This document shows, piece after piece, positions 11,510 to 22,860 of a DNA stretch of 64,000 nt; position 1 is the stretch's first letter; every line of letters begins with the position of its first letter. The stretch lies in NCBI GenBank assembly GCA_030762175.1, contig CM060841.1, forward strand, positions 9,476,001 through 9,540,000, in the 5' to 3' direction. This DNA comes from Metallyticus violacea. Taxonomy: Eukaryota > Arthropoda > Insecta > Mantodea > Metallyticidae. The notes below the pieces were generated by a model, which was given only the letters and a program-made list of their open reading frames with translations, was not told the origin of the DNA and searched no databases. The position numbers and the translations under genes are program-made.

Positions 11510-11572
<63 letters not shown>
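11509..11572. repeat. (AAT)n microsatellite
   Basis: About 20 uninterrupted AAT units. They create poly-Asn and poly-Leu open frames on the two strands, which are not genes. Confidence 0.97.
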
Positions 11573-11573
<1 letters not shown>

Positions 11574-12310
11574 TCATTTACATAGAGGTAACAGGACTTT
11601 GTGCCTTAGCTGTAGATTACGTCTTCAAAGTCAGTTTAATACAGAAACGAAAACTGCAGATTTATACATAAACTTCCCTTCTTACCACAAAGAACTTTCC
11701 GTTTTTAAGACACGTTTTCTAAAGACACTTCAAAGAACTATCTCGAATTTCTTGTGTATCTATGTTCTTTTTCGGTATAAGAGAGTGCAGAATTAGTTTA
11801 TATATTCTTTTTAAAATAACAATTACTCTCAGATGATTGGCAGGAACATTTTAAAATTAACATTATAACAATATTTTTGCTTTCTAATATAACCATTGTC
11901 ATACTCGCACGGTACGACCCTTCATGCCCCATTTTGGCTTCACAAAACGTTTAAAGCTATTTTCTACATCGATTTCGTATAAGCAGATCTTTATTACTTT
12001 ACATAATTTTAGCCATATGCGCAGTTTGATCTCTTTTTATTGTTCTTTTGATGTTCCATGTTTCTAATCGTAAGCTATTTATTTTCAACTAAAAGTAGAT
12101 TAAATGGGTAGTTGTTAAATATTTTCTCTATCTCAATTTGTATCCTGAAATATCTTTCAATTTAAAGTTATATTTCCCAGCAGTAGGTTTGAAAACAGTT
12201 ATTAATTTAAACATTCATTGAAAGCAGGCCCATATTTTCTGTTTTTATACTATTTGCTTTAATTTCTGTTAATAAAAAGGAGCGTACGGGTAGGTTTCCC
12301 TCTCTTTTTT
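11573..12310. other. AT-rich DNA, nothing recognised
   Basis: Dense stops on both strands and no family resemblance seen. Confidence 0.4.
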
Positions 12311-12583
12311 TTTTTTCCGTTAATGGTGTTTAACGCCCGTTTTACTGAGGCACCACAGGTGGTAGACACTAATGAAATGATATATTGAGAAAGGACATCG
12401 TTTTCAAGGAAGCAAACGTTCCAGGCCTAAATTTAGGGTACCTCCCCGGCATTTGCCATTTATGAGGACTGAGGAAAACCTGCAAAAAACCTCAGTCAGG
12501 GAGGACGGTCCTGGCGGTATTCGAACCCAGACCTCCCGCTCACGAGTCCGCACGTTAACTACCTCGGCAATCCGTGGTGGTAC
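12311..12583 (-). mobile_element. SINE family A
   Basis: Reverse orientation. It starts with a T-rich tail and GTGTTTAACGCCCGTTTTAC, passes GGTACCTCCCCGGCATTTGC and CCTCAGTCAGGGAGGACGG, and ends with the B-box complement and the tRNA-like head (CCTCGGCAATCCGTGGTGG). It is nearly full length. The flanks show only a weak, imperfect direct repeat (GGTTTCCCTCT / GGTGTCTCTCT). Confidence 0.88.
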
Positions 12584-12816
12584 AGGTGTCTCTCTTGTCG
12601 AATATAAATCTGCTATAAACAAACATGTTAAAAACCGAACTACAATCAATAAAGGGAAGTGTGGGTGCTTTTCCATTGTTTGATAATAAAAATACAATTC
12701 TAAGCAAGACGGTCATTTGCTATATGTCCGAAAGCACTGCTATTGCTATAATTTTGTTTAAAAGTATTTTAGTGAAAATCTATAGTAAGTCATGTATTTT
12801 ATTTATTTATTATTAA

Positions 12817-13115
12817 TAAATATTTTATTTATTGTCGCTTCGCTGCATTGGTCCTTTCGCGAGGTCTGTATATTATGAACCGAAAGCTGTAGGTGTAAGT
12901 CTGTAGGGATGAATGAAATGAAATGAATTAATGATAGCGTAAGTGAGCTCGGAGTTCTTGGCATCTTAAAACTATCTGACAACCATCTTCTCAGTTTAAG
13001 AAAAAACTCCGAAAAAATACTTTATTCAGATAACTTGATATGATCAGGATTCGAACCTAGGACCTTCAGATTAGTAGTTACAAACGCTACCACTAGACAA
13101 TTGGAGTTCAGTTTA
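12817..13115 (-). mobile_element. Third SINE-like repeat (family C) with tRNA-like head
   Basis: Reading the minus strand from 13113, the head TTGTCTAGTGGTAGCG matches an A box and TAGGTTCGAATCCTG matches a B box. The promoter layout resembles a Gly/Glu/Asp-type tRNA, but the acceptor arms do not pair. A roughly 220-bp body follows, ending ...GCGAAGCGACAATAAATAAA and an AATAAATA-rich tail near 12817. The body differs from families A and B. This is the only copy in the window, so calling it a SINE rather than a tRNA pseudogene with an A-rich neighbour is inference. Confidence 0.55.
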
Positions 13116-15711
13116 AAATATTTAAAATCTGCAAAAATGCATCTCAATATGATTACAATTAAATAAGTAGAATATTAATTTTGTTAAATCTATGACAATC
13201 AGTAGAAATGCGAGTACTTCTAAAGCTGTACAAATAAAACATGGATTTAGTTTAAAGGCCATTCTTTAAGCGGTGTTTTACTTCTGTGGTAAAAAGCGTA
13301 CCGCTGCCGTGGTGCCCATATTTGCAACTCGACTCTCCCCATGTCACGTCCTTGAACCTAATTTCGTGGTCTATTTCATGCCAGTCTTACGGCAGTGTGC
13401 ATTATTCGAAAGATAATCACTTTGTGTAATTTTCATGGTCAAACGCTTCCTTCAAGAACAGCCATAATTATATTCTGCATCGATCTGAATTTGTTGATTT
13501 AGTACAAAATAAAATAAACTATAAAAGCATATAGGAAGTTTTAACAGAGGAATAACTAGATTAACTTAGTGCCAATGGTAAACGTTCGCAAACAAATCAC
13601 TCATTAATATAAAAGAGGGTTTTCGGAAAGGAAAATATTCGCAATTGCATCAGAGTTATTACTACGACCCAACTTAAAGTGTAAATCAAAATGTTTTTTC
13701 CTAACACAAACTTTTAGCCGAGATAAGACCACAATTTCAGCATCAGGTAAGATTATATACATGTACCGGTCCCGCCGGTTGCGACACTGTAAGTGGCCGA
13801 GACGTAAAACTCCGCGGACAAGGTTTTTAGCTAAAGCCTATAGTTATTTATGGTATTGAAAATACTGAGTTTGTTTTATCCAAGATATTTTACTTTTTGT
13901 TGTTTTCAGTAAATAAATTGTTGCAACCGTATTGTGTTTCAGTCTCTGAGGGAGTGAAAAATGCTTTCCGAAAAGCAATAAGTTGAAAACATCAACGCTT
14001 CTATTAATATCATGAATACCAAGGAAGGAATCTGAAATAACTGCCCCGAGCACTCAAAGATCTGGCATTCCAAAACGATGTTAATGCGAACTGGGAAAGC
14101 AGTAAGCTCTGGACTGAATTTATATTTATATTCCAAGTGGCTTGTTAGATTATATTCGCAGACACCGTTCCATCTGGAGGGCGAATATTTTTTCTCGGGC
14201 GTGAGTGTTGTATATTAGGTAAAGCAGCTGTTGTTTCTTTCTTTCTTTCTTCTTCTTCTTCTTCTTCTTTTTTACACAAACAATTATCACTAAGTAGGTG
14301 TGACACAGTTACTAACAAAAAGACATTGACAGACAGACTTCACGAATAGAAGGGTGATTTTTTATGGCGAAGGTGTATAAAAAATGAAAATACCCACTTG
14401 TCGGTATTCTCTCCCACAGGCTTTGGGTCAGATGGAAGAATGTTTTTCGCACAACGAGCATTTGGTTATTGTGTTCACTTAATCACCAAGGCAAGCACAC
14501 ACTGCAAAGGCCAAACCTTAGTAAAAGTGGGTGAATTAATTCCTGAAAACAGATTTTGAAGGAGGGAAAGAATGTCAGAAATGTAAAAGTACCAACTTTC
14601 TCCTGTGTAGTGCATATCACCCGAGTGCGGAGGAACTTGTCGACTACACGTTATAACCTGCCAAGTTTTCTTCTTCCGTTCATATAAAAGTTTTTTTTTT
14701 TTTTTTTTAATTTATCAAGACACAATTATGACATCTTCCTACAGGTAAATTAACATAATGCACAGAGACCAGTTTCTACGCAGTTTTATTCCGATGCGAT
14801 TACACGAAAGACCTTCCTTGTGATCAAACTGCTTTCATTAAATGTGCACACTGCTAGAAATGTGTGTACATGGATCAAGCTTGTATTATTTATTTGCATA
14901 TGTTTTACCTGTGCCCTTCTAATCAAGTAGGAAGAACTAAGTGCTTTAAGTCAAATTATTGATATTTGTCTCAAATTCATTTGGTTCATAATAATCCATA
15001 TGATTTCTCAATAGTCATAGTATTCCCAACTAACTTTGAAGCCGACTACGTCCTGTTTTAATAATCTATAGCAGATAAAAATTATAAGGTGGCTATATGC
15101 ATTTTATATGCGAAACAACATATCGTGACCCTTCCTTGTTACAGGAAAGCTACTATATTTCCTTAGAGTCAACTGATTATTCATATTCCAAGAGGTGACT
15201 TAGAGACTATTATGCTCCTTGGTGGTTGCATTGCAACTTACATCCATGCACCAGGAGTTTATCATTGCGCCAGATGACTAAAATTGGGAACGATTAGGAA
15301 CTGTAAAGACTCAAGTAATTAAACCTATTTGCGATGAAAGTGTATTTGAAGGCATGGCTTATTAGCCCAGCTCCTCGTCAAGTTCTGTAACTCTTGAAGA
15401 AACTAGTAAACTACAGAACAATAAACCAAAGTATTTGCAAAACTTTCCAGTGCTATTTGTCGTATTTAAGTGAATTGTTTGCTGACTTGACACCTTTCCA
15501 TGATGAAGTGCCGTCTGAGGTAAAGTTTTCAATGATTGAAATCTTGACAAGGTCATAACCGTAAAACAGGTTTTCTGGGAAGGGTAGCGTTTTGAGGCTT
15601 GGGATGTCGACGCTTTGACGAGTTTCTTCCTGGGCTGTATGCCTGACAATAGCTCCTGGAGGACCGGCCACTTGTGCTCCTATTAGCTGTTGAGAAAATA
15701 TACAACATACA
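13116..15711. other. AT-rich DNA, no gene assigned
   Basis: Contains a TTC/TTTC microsatellite at 14234-14273 and a poly-T run near 14690. Short frames at 13844-14136 (-) and 15362-15649 (-) have no recognised motif. The stretch at 15453-15690 (-) has a longer open frame in balanced-composition DNA but no family I know. Confidence 0.4.
14234..14273. repeat. Compound TTTC/TTC microsatellite
   Basis: Four TTTC units pass into about seven TTC units and a poly-T run. Confidence 0.92.
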
Positions 15712-17272
15712 TACAAGGAAAGTTTTCCGGCCTCGCCGATAAGGAGTATCGCCTTCACAAAATTCTTAACTGGTGTCATACATTATCTGTTAAGTAAATA
15801 ATTGCAACTGTAACTTCCGCTCCGTTGTTCAGATGTAGTTGCATAAAGAAGGCTATGTGTAGAAGATTGTGACATGTTCAAAATGTAGTACCCAGCTGTT
15901 ATTAAGTTCTTCACAAAAGAAGGACTCACTTCAAATGAAATTGAACACCGATTGAACGGCGTACGTGTGGAAGCATCCCCCTCATATTCTACCGTAAAAG
16001 AATGGGCCAAACTTCTTCGAATGGGCTGAAAAAGCATTAAATACGACGAGCCCTTGGAGGTGCTCACTCCTGAGAAACATTGCTCTTGTGGAAGGAGAAA
16101 TTATGGAAGACCGGCGGCTCAAAGTTACAGAAATAGCAGCAAGGTTGGTCCTTTCTAAAACAACAGTCCTTCGAATTATTCGTGAACTTATAAACATGAA
16201 TAAGTGCAAGATGGATGCCCAGACTTCTATCCTTAGTCCAAAAGCAGCAAAGAGTCATACATTCTCAGGCATTTTAAGGCTCTGCCGTGGCAACAAGAAA
16301 GAAGTTCTGCAAACCATTGTAATAGCCAATAAACTATGGTTCTCTACAATGATCCCTTGTGCAAAAGAGAATCAAAGGAGTGGCATAAACCTGGCGAAGC
16401 ACCGTCTCTAAAGGCCAAAGGCACTCAGAAACCAAGAAGATTATGGTCACTTCTTTTGGGACTGTAAAGGATTACTTTTCATTGACTTCAAGGAAAGAAA
16501 CATCACAATAAATGGGGAGTACTATGCTGGCGTACTGCACAGGCTACGTGCTTCCATACTTTATTTTTATTTGTTTATTTACGGACGCTCTTTAACATCT
16601 CAGGTCATCAGCGTCCCATTCTATTCAGGGCGTGAAACGGCCGACAACTTTTGCTCAGAGGCCTCTTTTTTCACGCTTGAGGTTCTTTTTCGTGCCGTAA
16701 ATGTACGACACAGAACCCACGGCTTTACTTCCCTTCCGAAGGAAGCCATACTTAGGATTTTTAAGCCCGTAAAAAGCCATCGATTCTGGCCGGGTTCGAA
16801 CCCATGATCTTGGGTTTAGGAGGCAAGTATGATAACCACGACACCACCAGGACCGACTTCCATCAAAGAAGAAAGGCGAGGAAAGCTGAGTGGTGGTGTG
16901 CGCCTTCTTCATGACAATGCGCCTGCGCACACAGCTCTTGTTGCAAAGGAACCTGTGAAGAAATGTGGCTCCAGGAGATCCACGATCCACCCTACAGTAC
17001 AGATCTAGCTCCCAGTGATTATTTCCTGTTTTCAAAACTCAAGAAGAAATTTCGAGGAAGGAAATTTAAGTGTGACGAAGAAGGATGGATGCTGTTTATG
17101 CCCATTTTGCAGACAATACTTCTGACTATTTGGGGGGGGGGGATTGAAATGTTAATTCAAAGATGTGAGAAGTGTATTGCGCTAAAGGGTAGCTATATTG
17201 AAAATTGAAATATAGTTGTTGTCTTTATCATACCTAGAAAACGGTACGCCGGAAACTATGGACCTAGCCTAA
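15712..17272 (+). mobile_element. mariner-2, mariner-1 family, with nested SINE
   Basis: The 5' part aligns by eye with mariner-1 and with the 52.1 kb copy (CCTCGCCGATAAGGAGTATC; GTGTCATACATTATCTGTTAAG). The 3' end reads ACTATGGACCTAGCCTAATA, the expected terminal repeat with changes. The transposase is broken by many frameshifts, but the DPPYSTDLAPSDYFLFSKL block and a complete C-terminus (RCEKCIALKGSYIEN-stop at 17208) survive. That C-terminus shows what mariner-1 has lost. A SINE-B interrupts the gene at 16558-16856. Confidence 0.87.
16558..16856 (-). mobile_element. SINE family B nested in mariner-2
   Basis: Reverse orientation, from GGACGCTCTTTAACATCTCAGG at 16583 through TTTCGTGCCGTAAATGTACG to the tRNA-like head ending CACCAGGACCGAC. 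A 7-bp direct repeat, CTTCCAT, brackets it at 16551-16557 and 16857-16863, so the SINE inserted into an existing mariner. The same mariner/SINE boundary occurs at 11118/11119. Confidence 0.9.
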
Positions 17273-17579
17273 TACATCGGACAGAAGGGGAATTTCCATT
17301 GCCACGAGTCGTACAGAGCACATCAGGAATTTTAAATTTAATCAACCGGGAACTTTTGCATTAGCTGAGCACGCCGTATCGAATGGCCACCTCATCGATT
17401 TAATGGCATAGAGATCGTAGTTCACTGTGATAACTTCTCTTGAAGAGGAAGAGTATTGAAATACACAAAGCGAAAAATAATATGAATTTGGATAGTGGTA
17501 GACCATTAAACCAGATCTGCAATCGATTTTAACAGAGTGAGTTATGGTTGGTTGCTCAACAGTACAAGCGGTTCTCTTT

Positions 17580-17960
17580 CCCTTATATCACAGCTCACAG
17601 CGTACACTCGCAAGTTTGGGAATGGTAAAGCCACTGGTCCGGACGAATTATTAAACACTCAAACATCTCCCGAGAAAATCCCTGATATAGCTAACGAAAA
17701 TATATTTCTGTTTGAAATTGATCTACTTCCCCAAAACTTGAAAATAATGCTCCCAAGGCAAGAGAAAAGCATCAACCTCCCTAAAAACTAAAAGCGTTAG
17801 TCTTCTATCCACCATGGGAAAATGGTTGCAGAATCTCACTCTCTTTCCACTTCAAAATCAAGTTGCTGAGCTTTCAAACTTCCAGTTCGTTCTTAAAAAA
17901 GTGCAAATTTTACATATTGCAGACGACGTAACAGAGCCTTCAATAACGACGCCTCCACCA
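17580..17960 (+). mobile_element. Jockey-like LINE reverse transcriptase, N-terminal blocks
   Basis: A frame near 17622 contains GNGKATGPDEL, matching the NGKAPGPD motif before the RT fingers. In another frame about 17800-17940 reads SLLSTMGKWLQNL and LSNFQFVLKK, matching the conserved RPISLLSTMGKxLEK and QFGFRKG blocks. Frameshifts separate them. The sequence lies upstream of, and in the same orientation as, the RT fragment at 19.3 kb. Both may come from one degraded element split by the SINE at 18.4 kb. Confidence 0.6.
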
Positions 17961-18409
17961 TGACACCTTTTCTGGGAGCTCGCATGATGGCCTCATTTAC
18001 AAATTGTTTAGTAATTTCCCCGGTCACAGAAATTACATATTTTTGTTGCACACCTTTTTGGAAAACCGCCGTTTGCCCTGTTTTACGACACTCGTGAACT
18101 TCTAATATTACTTGTTTATTTTACAAGTGTGTGTTTTAGAACTTACGAGCGTAAATTACTAGATACTACTGTGGCAGACTGATATTATCAAATGCCATTT
18201 TGTTTTGTCAGCGTTCTGTTTCACGAAACATTTGGCCTTGCAATATTACATATTGTTAACAGGGGGAATTCTACCTGTGAATCTCGAATGGTGAATTCAC
18301 ACACTAAGAGTACATATTTTAGGTTAGGTATTGATTCTATCAATTAAGTTCCACGCATTTTAATTGTAAAACTCCTTAAGAGTTATTTATGCAATATGTG
18401 TTCTCAAAC

Positions 18410-18719
18410 AGTCGGTCCTGGTGGTATAGTGGTAGCCATACTTGCCTTCTAGACCCAAATCGCGGGTTCGAACCCGGCCAGGACCGATGGATTTTTTTGG
18501 TAAATACGTAATACGTAAAAATCCTAAGTATGGCTTCCTTCGGAAGGGAAGTAAAGCCGTGGGTCCCGTGTCGTACATTTACGGCACGAAAAAGAACCTC
18601 AAGCCTGAAAGAGAGACCTCTGAGCAAAATTAGTTGGCCGTTTCACGCCCTGAGTTGAATGGGACGCTGATGACCTGAGATGATACACAGCGTCAATAAA
18701 TAAATAAATCAATGAATGA
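18410..18719 (+). mobile_element. SINE family B, full length with 14-bp TSD
   Basis: This is the best-preserved B copy. The tRNA-like head at 18414-18485 is 72 nt, with a perfect 7-bp acceptor stem (GGTCCTG / CAGGACC), an A-box-like GGTATAGTGGTAGCC and the B box GGTTCGAACCC. The anticodon arm is too degraded to name the isoacceptor. The body runs through TTTACGGCACGAAAAAGAACC and CGTTTCACGCCCTGAG to a (TAAA)n/(ATGA)n tail. A perfect 14-bp duplication, ATGTGTTCTCAAAC, flanks it at 18396-18409 and 18720-18733, which indicates a fairly recent insertion. Confidence 0.95.
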
Positions 18720-19289
18720 ATGTGTTCTCAAACCCACCACCCATTCCCGTACACCTTGATTTATCTATTTTCACCTGAAATAATACCATAGAAACTGAGA
18801 TACTTACAACATTATTTGTAGACAATAATATGAATTTAAAATAAAAGCACTTACCATTATAGTCTTCTTGATATTTGGCGAAAAGGTGTCCCTCACATAT
18901 GCGTATTCTTTCCGATGTAATAAACCCCAACGCTTTCACAGGTTATGTTATTATTTTGCACATTTCGGCTTTGTCTTTCTTCGTATTTTTGTCGAAGAGT
19001 GGTCCAAATAGAACTTCTAATGCTCATTAATAAAATGCAGCACTGTTACTTTGTTTTGAATACTAGAGATCTTTTCGATGTGGTAGACATAATGTTACTT
19101 CTTCATTTGAATATACGATTTAAAATACATACCGCGTAAACAAAATCGCATCAACAAACAATTCGCGGAATAACAAACATGCCGGAAACAGCCTTTTCGA
19201 CGCTCGGATACAGTTGCTACACTAGAAATTTTGACAAGTTACTAACGACAAACTTTTACATTGTGGAATAAATGTTCATGAAACAGGGA

Positions 19290-20250
19290 CCAGGTAGACA
19301 GCCGCTCCTTATGTGTGCGTGCCGGGCAGTAGTGTCTCCTTACTTGTATATACTTTTTACAAATGGCTTCCTGTGGTTGCAAGATGCACGGTCCCATGCA
19401 CAATGGCGACAGCGCAATCTATAACTATAACAAAAACATGAGATTTGGTTTGCGCGAGGGGCAGCGCTATGTTGATAATTTTATTTGATGGCTGCACTCG
19501 TGGAAAATACAAATTAACACTAGCAAATGTAAGCTGACAATTTTTATTAAAAAGCATTACATCCCGGATCTCGACCTAACGGTCCGTGGCCAAAGCTTGC
19601 CATGTCAGCAGCAAGTAAAGTATTTAGGAGTCACTATATCGTTAGTGGCATTAAAGGACGGCAACAGTTGAAATTACGCGCTCCCATTTTTCGTAACAGG
19701 CTAATTAAATATAACAGCTCTGCAATTTTTATTATACGATTGGTGCCCTGGGCTAACGTCCGACAGCTTCAGTCGGTGCAAAACATCTGTTTATCGCCTG
19801 CGCCCCGCTCCTTACCACAACCAGCGATACACAAAGAAGTAGGTCAGCGGTCAATGACCTGCAACATAGACATTAGAGCAGCTGTTACCTCGGGAAGGAT
19901 GCGGGAGCACACTAACATAGCAATTAGGAGCATTGGCCGAGGCGAGGCAAAACGCCGGAAGCACTGCAATGTGAAAGTGTTTTAATATGCAGTGTAAATA
20001 ATTATTATATTAGGAAAAATGTGTAATGTGTCTCAGATTTCAAAAGAATTAAATGCACTAAAACACAAAATAAGTACCAAACAACATGCTAATGCAATCC
20101 AATAAAAGATATATATAATTACAAATTACTGTTTTGGGCAGCTGTATGGGCCATTTAAATAAAACTAATGTAATGTAGAAAACTATATTTTATGCCAATA
20201 TTGTAGCCTAAAAGGCAACCCACAAAGTACCGGCAGCTGGTATAAAAACA
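19290..20250 (+). mobile_element. Jockey-like LINE reverse transcriptase, C-terminal part and 3' UTR
   Basis: In shifting frames I read VVSPYLYILFTNGF (motif B region, normally GSVLSPYLYNIFT), then DSAIYNYNK where an active enzyme has the ADDTA motif. WKIQINTSKCKLTIF and VKYLGVTIS follow; these are the thumb blocks that come after the catalytic motif. Further on, ANVRQLQSVQNICL and RSLPQPAIHKE correspond to the region after the RT. The catalytic Asp pair is degraded and several frameshifts exist. An AT-rich 3' region ends at a (CCTAA)n tract. Confidence 0.72.
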
Positions 20251-20268
20251 AACCTAACCTAACCTAAC
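20251..20268. repeat. Short (CCTAA)n tract, insect telomere motif
   Basis: About 3.5 units of AACCT, the complement of the TTAGG telomere repeat of most insects. It directly follows the jockey-like 3' end. Short internal tracts like this are common in insect genomes. Confidence 0.9.
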
Positions 20269-20480
20269 TTCACAGTGCACTCAATCCAAAAATAAGCTCT
20301 TCAAAGGACGTGGGTAGACCAAATCCTCAAAACGCGGCCGTTACTGTAAGACCTATTTTACAATGAAATCTCGCTGTGGAAGCCTTTGCAATTACTGAAG
20401 GCCATTATGATCCCCTTAAATGTATTGAAATGAAAGACAGATCATTTTTTATCTGCATCTTAGTGATTTTATCCAATTAA

Positions 20481-21168
20481 GGTAACCAGGAAGTGTAAAT
20501 CTAGCAAATAATGCAGCAGTAGAATATATTTTGTGCTGTATCTCAAATATTTATAATGCTGTCAATATGAGTTTTTTTTTAAGATATTAAGAATTACTTA
20601 AATAAAAATGCTCTGTAAATTTTAATTTTCTAATGCACATAAAAGTTAATTAAAGAAAAATAAATCTTATTTCCCGATAACTTAACAATTTTGACATAAA
20701 TGTGCATGTTTCTCAGGATTGAAAATTTGCACACACATAATGTACGCAAATGTGACTTATGGTAGCTAGAAGTATAATGTTAATATTATTTGATAAAAAT
20801 CAATATATAAGAAATGAAAAATAATCCTATATTTTTTCCTTCAAGATTTTAACATTAAAAGTCTTTTCAAGCAACTAGCATAGATATATTATTCTAATTC
20901 CCAGGATAGCATGTTGTATGCAGTTTATGTGAAAAAATGAATTCCAAATTCACCAATAGTTTATAAGAAAAATGCTTGTTTATGTCACAGTTTTTTTAAC
21001 AAAAAGTTATTTTAATTCAAAATATTTTTATGTGCATTAGAGAATTAAATTTTATAGAACTTCTTTAAGTTTTTTTAATATCTCACAAAATTTTTCATAC
21101 TGATAGTTTTAAAAATTTTCTGAGATACAGTGTTACATTATTTGGTAGATTTACACTTCCTGGTTAAC
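20481..21168. mobile_element. 688-bp inverted-repeat element flanked by TTAA
   Basis: The left arm begins GGTAACCAGGAAGTGTAAAT. The reverse complement of the right arm begins GTTAACCAGGAAGTGTAAAT, and similarity continues inward for about 180 bp (for example CTAATGCACATAAAA at 20632 and its inverse near 21030). TTAA lies at 20477-20480 and again at 21169-21172. There is no open frame. The structure fits a non-autonomous DNA transposon with long terminal inverted repeats. TTAA targets are typical of piggyBac, but the termini do not start with the usual CCC, so the family is undetermined. Confidence 0.72.
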
Positions 21169-21632
21169 TTAAATTCCAGGGAATTGTTTGGTACACTAAA
21201 TATTTCTGAACGCATTGTTCAAACCACACGAATACATGAAATGCTAAAATGAATAAATGAAAGCTAAAAGCTAAAAGATTTCTCTAAAATACGTAAATGA
21301 TGCAGCGGAACATGCTATTTCTCTAATTCAGTCGTATAGCGAATGGCTGTTTTTTGTATCACGCGAAGTTCTAAATGTATGGTTGATACTTAGGAGCCTG
21401 ACTCTATAGTAACAAATATTCCATCACTAGTTATCACCCAATACGAGCAACAAAAACAGTTTGTACTAAACAGAGACTCACTAAAAAGTAAACTTCTTAT
21501 TTAAGTCCAATGGAGTTCGAATGTAATATATAAATATAATAATTTATAATTGGCATATTTTTTCATAGTGAAATTAGTTATTAGACACGTGTAGAAATTA
21601 TACTTTTCCTACTTTATCGAACTTATTCTCCA

Positions 21633-21922
21633 CCTGTCCTGGTGGTGTACTGGTAACCATACTTGCCTTTTAAACCCAAGATCGCGGGTTCGATTCTTGC
21701 CAGGATCGATGGATTTTTTTCGGCATAAAAATCTTAAATATGGTTTCCTTCGGATGGGAAGTAAAGCCATGGATCCTCTGTAGTACATTTACGGAACGAT
21801 AAAGAACCTCAAGCCTGAAAGAAGAGCCCTCTGAGCAAAATTTATTGGCCGTTTCACGCCCTGAATTGAATGGGACCCTGGTGACTTGATATGTTAAAGA
21901 GCGTCCGTAAACAAAAAAACAA
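21633..21922 (+). mobile_element. SINE family B
   Basis: Head CCTGTCCTGGTGGTGTACTGG, B box GGTTCGATTCT, CCAGGATCG in place of CCAGGACCG, body through TTTACGGAACGATAAAGAACC, and tail GAGCGTCCGTAAACAAAAAAAC. It is full length and moderately diverged. No clear target-site duplication. Confidence 0.9.
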
Positions 21923-22662
21923 ACATATTTTGATGTTCGTAATTTTGAAAGTTGAACACTTGAAATTTCTTGTCAGAGCTCTATATTAACTCTTTTTGAA
22001 TTTTGTTCGTTTTGTGGAAAATCTTAATATAAAAAGGAATAATTTTTAAACAAATATGGCCCTAAACTTTTAAAACGTCACTTTTGGTTGCCACCCTACT
22101 TACCTGAGTAAAATTCATCCATTTGAGAATGTTTCCCTCCTCAAACTGGCAGCGTCTAGAGCAAAAGCTCAAACGAACAAAATATTTTAAATAGCTAAAA
22201 TGAAGGATTGCGCAATTTGATCAAAATTATAATAGAACTGATCGTTCTAACTGCGAGAGGAGTTATAGCAGGATGTACGCTCTAGACGTCCGGTGTGCCA
22301 CCGCTTGTCCACCCCAACTCTTCCTCAGCGAGGTGGCTCACAAGACGGCCGCGTTCGTCACACCGGACGAATAGATGTTAGTGGTTTGGCCAATACCGGT
22401 AAGGCTCCGCCTGAGCAGTGTGGATTGATTGTCCGGGATTGTCAAACCGTTATGACCACGGCAACAGGACCGGAGTAAGAAAAGCAGGACGTTTAGTCAA
22501 AAATTAGCAGCCTGTGTCGTATTTGAATAATCCACTGGATATATTAGCTAATGAGACTAACTGGTTTTCGCAAGTCCTCGATCGGCTTTTATACCTGCGA
22601 TGGCCCGGACCTGGTCTTTAGTACATGGCATCTGTGATGCTATTTAGTTTGTTGATTCTTAA

Positions 22663-22860
22663 CATATTTACATATGAGCGCCGCTATGGCGTATGTTCTA
22701 CTACAAGTATCATTAAGTGTATTTACATGATAGCGCCGATGTGGCGTATGTTCAACTACAAGTATCATTAAGTGTATTTACATGTTAGCGCCGATGTGGC
22801 GTATGTTCAACTACAATTATCATTAAGCGTATTTACATGTTAGCGCCGCTATAGCGTTCG
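22663..22860. repeat. 55-bp tandem repeat, about 3.6 units
   Basis: Units start at about 22671, 22726, 22781 and 22836, with an exact 55-bp period. Each holds TAGCGCCGATGTGGCGTATG, a short stem (CGCC/GGCG) around a 5-nt loop, then CAACTACAAGTATCATTAAG and GTATTTACATG. The loop varies between units (GATGT or GCTAT). It is preceded by a GC-richer stretch at 22260-22480 with no recognised content. Confidence 0.92.

Noticed and set aside
11381..11671. Poly-Asn / poly-Leu open frames, and similar frames at 38252-38571
   Set aside because: They are translations of AAT and ACT/GCT microsatellites.
18414..18485. A 72-nt tRNA gene with a perfect acceptor stem
   Set aside because: It is the head of a SINE-B: the same head with the same 3' body recurs at 11.1, 16.6, 21.6 and 34.1 kb, and its T stem and anticodon arm are imperfect.
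20251..20268. True telomere or subtelomere
   Set aside because: Only about 3.5 CCTAA units, with ordinary transposon-rich DNA on both sides.
22663..22860. CRISPR-like array
   Set aside because: The units are contiguous 55-bp tandem repeats without unique spacers, and the genome is eukaryotic.
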